Part shown: in pieces, positions 57,525 to 64,000 of the stretch | Layout: each line of letters starts with the position of its first letter | Numbering within the stretch: position 1 is the first letter of the stretch | Assembly (NCBI RefSeq): GCF_001563265.1 | Contig: NZ_CP005085.1 | Location: forward strand, 372,001 to 436,000 | Length of the DNA: 64,000 bases | Direction: 5' to 3' | From: Sphingobium sp. TKS | GTDB taxonomy: Bacteria > Pseudomonadota > Alphaproteobacteria > Sphingomonadales > Sphingomonadaceae | The notes under the pieces: generated by a model | Database searches by the model: none | What the model was told of the DNA's origin: nothing | Seen by the model: only the letters and a program-made list of their open reading frames with translations | Made by a program: the position numbers and the translations under genes

Positions 57525-58766
57525 TCACGCAGATGATTTTACGATGGCGGGCGGCCTCCAGGCTAGCGGCAGGGACACAAGCAGCGCTAGCGATAGACCA
57601 CCAATCCCCCACAGAACGAGCGGCTGCGCCCCGGGAGCGACGATGGCTATCGCCAGCGGCGCGAGCGCCTGCCCGATGCTGGCGGCGGAATGCTGGAAAC
57701 CGAGCTTCACGCCTGAAGGGGCCCCGCCGCCGCTGATCCAGAAGCTGGTGACCAATCGAAGGGTTGCCGAGCTCCAGCCGGCAGCAACGATGATCCCACT
57801 GAGCTCGGCCATACTCGCGGCGACAGGAAACATGAAAAGTGCCACAGCCAGCAGGCCCAGCGTCAATCCGGCAAGCCGCCTCGGCACAGTGACCAGCCAA
57901 TCCAGCTTTGCATGGAAGATCTGTGCCGCCAGCATGCCCAATCCGCAGAGACTGAGCATCCAGGCGATCTCTTCGCGGCTCAGCGAAATGGCGCTCCGCG
58001 TCACCAGGAGATTGACATGCATCGCCGCCAGCCCGCCGCCCGCGACGATCGTGATAAAAAGCAGGATCAACGTCGCGCCGAGCGTAGGCGCGGGCAGGTC
58101 TCCGCCATCGATGCAAGGTGCACACCAGCGCGGCAGACGCACGGCGCAAAGCGCCGCCCCGACGGCACCGATGCCGAGAGCGAGGATCATGAGGGGAGCG
58201 CGGGGCAGGATCGCGGCCGAGACCTCCGCCACCAGCGGACCGGCGAGATCGCCCAGAAACACGAAGGCGGTCAGCCAGGTGAAGCGGCGCGCCTGGTCCG
58301 CGCGCCCGCTTGCGGCAAAGCTCGCGCAGAGCAAGCCCAACGGTATGATGGCGGCCGACGCCATCCCCGCCACCAGACGCAATGCATAAAGCTCAGGCAA
58401 CCCGACGAGGCCGATCGGCGCGGTCACCAGCGCGAGGATGACCAGCGCTGCGCGCAACATCGCCCGATAGTCGACCCGGTCCGCGATCCAGCCCCAGAGC
58501 GGCGCCGCCAGCAAGGCTGCCAGGGGATGGACCGCAGTCAGGCTCGCGACGTGAAAATCATGAGCGCTTGACGATAGCGCGCCACGAGCCGGGTCGACCA
58601 GTGCCGGAAGGAAGGCGAGAATGGCCGTCTGTCCCGCCGACGCCGCAGCCGCCGCGAGCAACAAGACGAAAAAGGAGGCCGGCCAGCGACCGTTGGCTTG
58701 CGATCCAGCCTTGTCACGCGGCGCGTTCGCGGTCGATCCCTCGAGTGGCCATCCGCGGATCACCAC
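57525..58766 (-). CDS. MFS transporter in the copper cluster
   Basis: A 413-residue protein with about twelve membrane segments in two halves (FFVLLLAAAAASAGQTAILA, HPLAALLAAPLWGWIADRVD with the MFS loop after helix 2). It begins inside the last bases of copB (7-bp overlap), so it is the third gene of the leftward copA-copB-MFS operon. Substrate unknown; copper-linked by context only. Confidence 0.8.
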   Translation of the reverse strand: MVIRGWPLEGSTANAPRDKAGSQANGRWPASFFVLLLAAAAASAGQTAILAFLPALVDPARGALSSSAHDFHVASLTAVHPLAALLAAPLWGWIADRVDYRAMLRAALVILALVTAPIGLVGLPELYALRLVAGMASAAIIPLGLLCASFAASGRADQARRFTWLTAFVFLGDLAGPLVAEVSAAILPRAPLMILALGIGAVGAALCAVRLPRWCAPCIDGGDLPAPTLGATLILLFITIVAGGGLAAMHVNLLVTRSAISLSREEIAWMLSLCGLGMLAAQIFHAKLDWLVTVPRRLAGLTLGLLAVALFMFPVAASMAELSGIIVAAGWSSATLRLVTSFWISGGGAPSGVKLGFQHSAASIGQALAPLAIAIVAPGAQPLVLWGIGGLSLALLVSLPLAWRPPAIVKSSA

Positions 58767-59746
58767 CAGGCGCGCAAGCCGATCACCAGCCTGTGTTCGG
58801 AAGGCCCTTCCCTGCGCAGGCGACGGAAATCGGCCGTGCCGTCAAATGCGCGCTCCCAGACGAAGCCGATATAGGGCGCGAACTTGCGCGACACCTCGTA
58901 GCGCAACCGTCCGCTCAGCTCGACATTGCTGAAGCCGCTGCCGAGCTGCCGATCGCTCGACCGCTTCGAATAGATATTGGTTTCCACCTGCGGCGTAAGG
59001 ATCAACCGATTGGTGAACAGGACCTCATAGGAGGCCTTGGCGCGCGCCGCGAGACGCCCATCGGTTCCTACATAGCCGGTGAGCTGGACGTCGAACCAAT
59101 AGGGCGCCAGTCCCTCGACGCCGGCGGCGAGCCAGGTGGTCGCACCCTTGCCGAGATCCTGCCTGACCCCGAGCAGCGTGCCCCAGAACGGGTTCTTGCT
59201 GTGCCACCACAGCGCCTCGACGCTGCTCTCCGGATCGAGACGTTGGTCGCGGGAGTTCTTGAGCCCCTGGCTGCGCAGCCAGAGCTTGTCATTGTCCTGA
59301 CCCTTGGTGACGAGCACGGTCCAGCCCACGCCCTGACCCTCGTTGCCGCTGGTGAACTCGAGCTCATCCACAAGTATCTTGGGGATCGAGAGCTTGTCGG
59401 CCATCTCATAGCCCGGCAGCGTCGAGTTGCGATAGCCGTCGGCATAATCGTCCGAGTTGCGCGCGTCCGGCGGGGCCTTGCCACCCTGCATCGAGCCCAT
59501 GTCCATCGTGGCGCCGTTACCGGACGCCTTCGTGTCGGTCATATCCATGCCCGGCATGTCCATGCCCGCATGCTCCTGAGAGCCTTGCGCGGAAGGTGAG
59601 TTTGGATCGGGAGTGGCCGTTTGGGCAGGGGTGGCGGCGGGCGACGGGGGCAAGGCATCCTGCGCGAGGGCGGGAGCCGTGATCGCCGGCGCCAGGAAGA
59701 GGGCAACGCCAAGAGCAATGCCGCGCGAGGGGATAATCCGGATCAT
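58760..59746 (-). CDS. copB: Outer-membrane copper-resistance protein CopB (cluster B)
   Basis: A 328-residue protein with a signal peptide ending APALAQD, a Met-rich linker (MDMPGMDMTDTKASGNG, MDMGSMQGG) and a CopB barrel (GWTVLVTKGQDNDKLWLRSQ, NPFWGTLLGVRQDLGKGATT, then YEVSRKFAPYIGFVWERAF, ending HRLVIGLRAWW). It is clearly diverged from the cluster A CopB and is ATGA-coupled to the second copA. Confidence 0.92.
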   Translation of the reverse strand: MIRIIPSRGIALGVALFLAPAITAPALAQDALPPSPAATPAQTATPDPNSPSAQGSQEHAGMDMPGMDMTDTKASGNGATMDMGSMQGGKAPPDARNSDDYADGYRNSTLPGYEMADKLSIPKILVDELEFTSGNEGQGVGWTVLVTKGQDNDKLWLRSQGLKNSRDQRLDPESSVEALWWHSKNPFWGTLLGVRQDLGKGATTWLAAGVEGLAPYWFDVQLTGYVGTDGRLAARAKASYEVLFTNRLILTPQVETNIYSKRSSDRQLGSGFSNVELSGRLRYEVSRKFAPYIGFVWERAFDGTADFRRLRREGPSEHRLVIGLRAWW

Positions 59747-61449
59747 GCGACCACCACCTCCCGGAACATGCCGGCCGCCATGTGATAGAGCAGATGGCAG
59801 TGGAAGGCCCATCGGCCCATGGCGTCGGCGGTGACGCGGAAGCTCACCCGCTGGGCGGGCTGGACCACGACCGTATGCTTGCGGACCTGGAAGGCGCCGT
59901 CCGGGCCTTCGACATCGCTCCACATGCCGTGCAGATGCATCGGATGCGCCATCATCGTGTCGTTGACGAAGGTGACGCGCAGCCGCTCGTTCGGCTTGAA
60001 ATGCAGCGGCCGGGAATCGTTGAGCTTGATGCCGTCGAGCGACCAGATGAACCGTTCCATATTGCCCGTCAGATGCAGCTCGATGTCGCGCTCGGGCTCG
60101 CGCGGGTCGGGATCGCCGCCCGGCGTGCGCAGATCGGCCAGCGTCAGCACGCGCCAGCCGCGCCCGCGCAGCCCGGCGCCGGGATCGTCCAGATTGGTGC
60201 GGGGATAGTCGACGCGCATGTCGGTATTGGCGCCATATTCGGTGCGGGCGTGCTGTGCCCTGGCCGGCATCTCGGTCATGCCGTGCCCGGCATGCGCGTC
60301 GCCTCCCATTGCGCCCATCGTCGCCATCGCGCCCATCATGTCGACCGGCTCGAGCCAGGTCCGGGCATCGAGCGGCGGCACGGCTGCCGCCATGCCCGGA
60401 GCCGGTGCGATCGTGCCGCGGGCATAGCCGCTCCGATCGATCGCCTGCGCGAAGATGGTGCGGGCGCCGCCCTCGGGCATGGTGAACTCGACGTCATAGG
60501 TCTCGCCCGGGCCGATCCGGAATTCCTCGACCGTGACCGGCTCGACCGGCTGCCCGTCGGCCGATACGACCGTCAGCTCGACCCCCGGGATCCGCACGTC
60601 GAAGAACGTCGCCGTCCCCGCGCCGACGAAGCGCAGGCGCACGCGTTCGCCGGGCGCGGCGATACCGGTCCAGTTGCCGGCGGGCGGCGCGCCGTTCATC
60701 AGATAGGTGTAGGTCGCGGCAGAGACATCGCTGTAGTCGGTCGGGTTCATCCGCGAGCTGTTCCACATCCGCCGCCGCTCGAGCGCCTTCCCAAGGCCCA
60801 TGGCGCCGACATCCTTGAGGAAGTCGCCGGCTGTCGGCTGCGCAAAATTATAGTAGCTGCTCTGCTTCTTGAGATTGAGGAAGATCTGCAGCGGCGGCTC
60901 GTCCGACCAGTCGCTGAGCACGATGCAATAGTCGCGATCGGGCGCCCGCGCCGCCGGCGCCTGTTTCGGCTCCACGATGATCGCTCCATAGAGTCCCGTC
61001 TGCTCGGCGAGCGTGTGAGCGTGATACCAGTAGGTTCCGCTCTGGCGGACCTCGAAGCGATAGGTGAAGGTCTCGCCCGGCGCGATGCCGGCAAAGCTGA
61101 TGCCGGGCACGCCGTCCATCTCCGCCGGCACGATGATGCCGTGCCAATGGATGCTCGACATCTCCTTGAGGCCGTTGCGCACACGGAGCGTGACCGTGTC
61201 GCCTTCGCGCAGGCGCAGGACCGGCGCGGGCACGCTGCCGTTCACGGCGGTCGCGATACGGCGTTTGCCGGTGAAGTTGACTGGCAGCTCGGCGATCTCG
61301 AGGTCGAACTCGGTCCCGCTAAGCTCGGCGGGCGAGACTGGGGCGGATCGCGCGAGAAGCGCCGGGGCGAAGCCGGCAACCGCGCCGCCGATCGCCAGCC
61401 CCTGGACGAAACGGCGCCGTGCGATCGGCCGGATATGTAAGGGAGACAT
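59743..61449 (-). CDS. copA: Multicopper oxidase CopA, Tat-exported (cluster B)
   Basis: A 568-residue oxidase. The Tat signal (ARRRFVQGLAIGGAVAGF) precedes the copper motifs SIHWHGIIVP, YWYHAHTLAEQ, HPMHLHGMWSDVEG and WAFHCHLLYHMAAGMF. The Met-rich insert is shorter than in the cluster A protein (MMGAMATMGAMGGDAHAGHG). The start at 61449 is favoured by the signal peptide. It is the first gene of the leftward copA-copB-MFS operon, 25 bp after the alcohol dehydrogenase gene. Confidence 0.94.
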   Translation of the reverse strand: MSPLHIRPIARRRFVQGLAIGGAVAGFAPALLARSAPVSPAELSGTEFDLEIAELPVNFTGKRRIATAVNGSVPAPVLRLREGDTVTLRVRNGLKEMSSIHWHGIIVPAEMDGVPGISFAGIAPGETFTYRFEVRQSGTYWYHAHTLAEQTGLYGAIIVEPKQAPAARAPDRDYCIVLSDWSDEPPLQIFLNLKKQSSYYNFAQPTAGDFLKDVGAMGLGKALERRRMWNSSRMNPTDYSDVSAATYTYLMNGAPPAGNWTGIAAPGERVRLRFVGAGTATFFDVRIPGVELTVVSADGQPVEPVTVEEFRIGPGETYDVEFTMPEGGARTIFAQAIDRSGYARGTIAPAPGMAAAVPPLDARTWLEPVDMMGAMATMGAMGGDAHAGHGMTEMPARAQHARTEYGANTDMRVDYPRTNLDDPGAGLRGRGWRVLTLADLRTPGGDPDPREPERDIELHLTGNMERFIWSLDGIKLNDSRPLHFKPNERLRVTFVNDTMMAHPMHLHGMWSDVEGPDGAFQVRKHTVVVQPAQRVSFRVTADAMGRWAFHCHLLYHMAAGMFREVVVA

Positions 61450-61474
61450 GAACTGTACTTTCGCGAAGTCGGGT

Positions 61475-62500
61475 TCAGGCGAGGTCGAGGACGATCCGGC
61501 CCTCGATGTCGCCATGGTGCATGCGGGAGAAGACGTCGTTGATGTTCTCCAGCTTGTCTGCATGGACCGTGGCCTTGACCTTGCCGTCGCCGGCGAACGC
61601 CAGTGCCTCGAGCAGATCGAGCCGCGTGCCGACGATCGAGCCTCGCACGGTAATGCCGTTCAGCACGGTGTCGAAGATCGACAGCGGGAAGTCGCCCGGC
61701 GGCAGACCATTGAGCGCGACCGTGCCGCCGCGCCGGACCATGCCGAGCGCCTGCTGGAACGCCTTGGGCGAAACGGCGGTGACGAGCGCTCCGTGCGCGC
61801 CGCCTATCGCCTTCTTGAGCGCTGCCGAAGGGTCCTCGCTGTGCGCGTTGACCGTCAGTGTGGCGCCAAGGCGTGTAGCGAGGTCGAGCTTGCTATCGTC
61901 GATGTCGACCGCGGCCACATTGAGACCCATGGCACGGGCATATTGCACCGCCATGTGGCCGAGCCCGCCGATCCCTGAGACGACCACCCACTCGCCGGGT
62001 CGGGCCTCGGTGGCCTTCAATCCCTTGTAGACGGTGACGCCCGCGCAGAGGATCGGCGCAATGTCGAGGAAGTCGACATTGTCGGGAAGGTGACCAACAT
62101 AGTTGGGATCGGCGAGGACATATTCGGCAAAGCTGCCATTGACCGAATAGCCGGTGTTCTGCTGTTCGTGGCAAAGCGTCTCCCAGCCACCCAGGCAATG
62201 CACGCAATGCCCGCAGGCGGTGTAGAGCCAGGGCACGCCGACCCGGTCGCCTTCCTTCACATGGGTGACGCCCGCACCGACGGCGGCGACATGCCCGACG
62301 CCTTCATGGCCAGGAATGAAGGGCGGGTTGGGTTTGACCGGCCAGTCCCCTTCTGCCGCGTGCAGGTCGGTATGGCACACGCCGGTTGCCGCAATCTTGA
62401 CCAGGATCTGCCCGGGGCCGACCGTCGGGATCGGCGCGTCCTCGATGACCAGGGGCTTGCCGAATTCGCGGACGACCGCCGCCTTCATGGTTTTCGCCAT
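61475..62500 (-). CDS. adhP: Zinc-dependent alcohol dehydrogenase (AdhP-like)
   Basis: A 341-residue medium-chain dehydrogenase. Catalytic zinc ligands are in [17 protein letters not shown] and PGHEGVGHV. The structural zinc is bound by the four cysteines of [16 protein letters not shown]. The NAD-binding Rossmann loop is [29 protein letters not shown] gives a strong ribosome site. It oxidises alcohols or reduces aldehydes in the cytoplasm and follows the aldehyde dehydrogenase gene by 26 bp. Confidence 0.93.
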   Translation of the reverse strand: MAKTMKAAVVREFGKPLVIEDAPIPTVGPGQILVKIAATGVCHTDLHAAEGDWPVKPNPPFIPGHEGVGHVAAVGAGVTHVKEGDRVGVPWLYTACGHCVHCLGGWETLCHEQQNTGYSVNGSFAEYVLADPNYVGHLPDNVDFLDIAPILCAGVTVYKGLKATEARPGEWVVVSGIGGLGHMAVQYARAMGLNVAAVDIDDSKLDLATRLGATLTVNAHSEDPSAALKKAIGGAHGALVTAVSPKAFQQALGMVRRGGTVALNGLPPGDFPLSIFDTVLNGITVRGSIVGTRLDLLEALAFAGDGKVKATVHADKLENINDVFSRMHHGDIEGRIVLDLA

Positions 62501-62526
62501 GTCCGTTTCTCCTTTTGAGCGAGGGG

Positions 62527-64000
62527 TCAGAACAGGCCGAGCGCGTGCTCGTCATAGGAGACGAGCAGGTTCTTGGTCTGCTGATAATGGTCGAGCATCA
62601 TCCGGTGATTTTCACGCCCGAAGCCCGACGCCTTGTATCCGCCGAAGGCGGCATGGGCGGGGTACTGGTGATAGCAGTTGGTCCAGACCCGCCCGGCCTC
62701 GATCGCGCGGCCCAGACGGTAGGCGGTGTTGCCGCTCCGGGTCCAGACGCCCGCGCCAAGACCGTAGGCGGTGTCGTTGGCAAGTGCGATCGCCTCCTCG
62801 ACCGTCTTGAAGGTGGTGACCGCCAGGACGGGACCGAAGATCTCCTCCTGGAAGATGCGCATGTGGTTCTGACCCACGAACACGGTCGGCTGTACGAAAT
62901 AGCCCTGGTCGAGCGCACCGCCCGGCAGCGCCTTGGCGCCACCGACCAGACACTGCGCGCCCTCGGCCTTGCCGATATCGATATAGCCCAGGATCTTGTG
63001 GAGCTGGTCCTCCGACGCCTGCGCGCCGACCTGGACCGAGGGGTCGAGCGGATCGCCCTGGCGGATCGCGGCGACGCGCGCCACGGCGCGCTCGATGAAG
63101 CGATCGAAGATCGACTCATGGATCAGCGCGCGCGACGGGCAGGTGCAGACCTCGCCCTTGTTGAACGCGAACAGCGTGAAGCCTTCGAGCGCCTTGTCGA
63201 AGAAGGCATCGTCCTCGTCGAGCACGTCCGCCATGAAGATGTTGGGCGACTTGCCGCCAAGCTCCATCGTCTGGGGGATCAGATGGTCGGCGGCCGCATG
63301 CATGATCTGCTTGCCGGTGACGGTCTCGCCGGTGAACGAGACCTTGGCGATGCGCGGATTGGCGGCGATCGCCTGGCCGACGGTCCGTCCCGGGCCGGTG
63401 ACGACATTGAGCACGCCGGGCGGCAGGATGTCGGCGGTGAGCTCGGCGAACATCAGCAAGGTGAGCGGCGTCTGGGATGCGGGCTTGATGACGGTGCAGT
63501 TGCCCGCCGCCAGCGCCGGGGCGATCTTCCACGCCGCCATCAGCAGCGGGAAGTTCCACGGGATGATCTGGCCGACGACGCCAAGCGGCTCGCGAAAATG
63601 ATAGGCGATGGTGTCGGCATCGATCGTCGAGATCCCGCCTTCCTCGGCCCGGATGCAGCCGGCGAAATAGCGGAAATGGTCGATCGCGAGCGGAACGTCG
63701 GCAGCGCGCGTCTCGCGGATCGGCTTGCCGTTGTCGATCGTCTCGGCAAGCGCCAGCAACTCCATATTATCCTCGAGCCGGTCGGCGACGCGATTGAGAA
63801 TCCTGGCGCGGTCGGCGGGCGAGATCCTTGCCCATTGATCCTTGGCGGCGTGCGCCGCATCGAGCGCGCGCTCGACATCTTCCGGCGTCGACAGCGCAAA
63901 CTCGGCGATCTGGGCGCCATTGATCGGGCTCGTGTCCGCGAAATACTCGCCGCTCGCTGGAGCGCTCCATCGACCACCGATGAAATTATCATAGCGGTGT
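62527..64000 (-). CDS. NAD-dependent aldehyde dehydrogenase, start outside window
   Basis: 491 residues, open to the right edge; only about the first 10-15 are missing (the fragment begins [20 protein letters not shown]). Catalytic Cys is in [12 protein letters not shown] and the general-base Glu in [12 protein letters not shown]; the NAD loop region [10 protein letters not shown] and the C-terminal [16 protein letters not shown] fit the AldB/ExaC acetaldehyde dehydrogenase group. With the alcohol dehydrogenase next to it, it would take ethanol or similar alcohols to the acid. Confidence 0.92.
   Translation of the reverse strand, partial: HRYDNFIGGRWSAPASGEYFADTSPINGAQIAEFALSTPEDVERALDAAHAAKDQWARISPADRARILNRVADRLEDNMELLALAETIDNGKPIRETRAADVPLAIDHFRYFAGCIRAEEGGISTIDADTIAYHFREPLGVVGQIIPWNFPLLMAAWKIAPALAAGNCTVIKPASQTPLTLLMFAELTADILPPGVLNVVTGPGRTVGQAIAANPRIAKVSFTGETVTGKQIMHAAADHLIPQTMELGGKSPNIFMADVLDEDDAFFDKALEGFTLFAFNKGEVCTCPSRALIHESIFDRFIERAVARVAAIRQGDPLDPSVQVGAQASEDQLHKILGYIDIGKAEGAQCLVGGAKALPGGALDQGYFVQPTVFVGQNHMRIFQEEIFGPVLAVTTFKTVEEAIALANDTAYGLGAGVWTRSGNTAYRLGRAIEAGRVWTNCYHQYPAHAAFGGYKASGFGRENHRMMLDHYQQTKNLLVSYDEHALGLF

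Noticed and set aside
59782..61440. A 552-residue open frame on the plus strand
   Set aside because: Antisense to the cluster B multicopper oxidase, which has all copper motifs.
1..64000. CRISPR arrays, tRNA and rRNA genes
   Set aside because: I saw no regularly spaced direct repeats and no tRNA-like or rRNA sequence; a covariance-model scan was not possible.

Overview
The window looks like a stretch of a sphingomonad (Sphingobium/Sphingomonas/Novosphingobium-type alphaproteobacterium). It is GC-rich, carries three 880-bp copies of IS6100, has Ti-like TraC/TraD/TraA/TraG transfer genes, and has copper genes of the CopA/CopB/CopC/CopD type. I see no rRNA, tRNA or CRISPR array. Much of the window is accessory DNA, probably a plasmid or an integrated plasmid-derived island. 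Family assignments come from reading the protein sequences; nothing was searched.

Layout. 1-8.7 kb: the C-terminal part of a flavohemoglobin, a TetR regulator, a single-domain response regulator, a chaperone-usher (Csu/SCPU-type) fimbrial operon with a divergent secreted protein, and a membrane-anchored SNase-like protein. 9.4-10.7 kb: a Tn3-family remnant whose left terminal repeat is interrupted by IS6100 copy 1. 11-18.6 kb: the transfer region, with a leftward traC-traD-three small or unknown genes-traG operon, an oriT, and a rightward traA relaxase/helicase followed by a DUF6118-like gene. 18.6-23.6 kb: plasmid cargo including an Xre regulator, a diguanylate cyclase coupled to a response regulator, a DUF4160/DUF2442 pair, a secreted peptide preceded by a candidate structured leader RNA, and a bactofilin-like gene coupled to a recombinase cut off by IS6100 copy 2. 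24.4-30.7 kb: a 5'-truncated type III restriction subunit, a HEPN/Abi protein converging on a DUF6088 gene, a second relaxase of another family, IS6100 copy 3 and a LuxR gene that lost its DNA-binding domain.

30.9-32.7 kb holds a winged-helix-like protein and a methyltransferase-DUF2933 pair. A complete 5132-bp Tn3-family transposon follows (32716-37847, 37-bp inverted repeats, 5-bp target duplication TATAG); it carries tnpR, tnpA and a 453-residue passenger of unknown function. 37.9-41.8 kb is a translationally coupled operon of a beta-CASP metallo-hydrolase, an AMP/thymidine phosphorylase-family enzyme and a PRPP-synthetase-like protein, followed by a FixJ-like regulator. These three enzymes could link RNA decay to nucleotide salvage.

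43-62 kb is a copper-resistance island. It has CueR and a CopA P-type ATPase behind a MerR-type promoter, CopC/CopD, a CnrY/CnrX/CnrH-like anti-sigma/sensor/sigma trio, two CopA-CopB multicopper oxidase/outer-membrane pairs in opposite orientations, DUF305, DUF411 and MFS proteins. A heme-PAS FixL with FixJ, a single-domain response regulator, a CorA fragment and a DinJ-YafQ module lie between the two CopAB pairs. The window ends with a zinc alcohol dehydrogenase and an aldehyde dehydrogenase that runs off the right edge. Many genes are joined by ATGA overlaps, so the operons are tightly coupled. Several ends (hmp, recombinases, res, luxR, corA, a methyltransferase) are broken, which marks repeated rearrangement.
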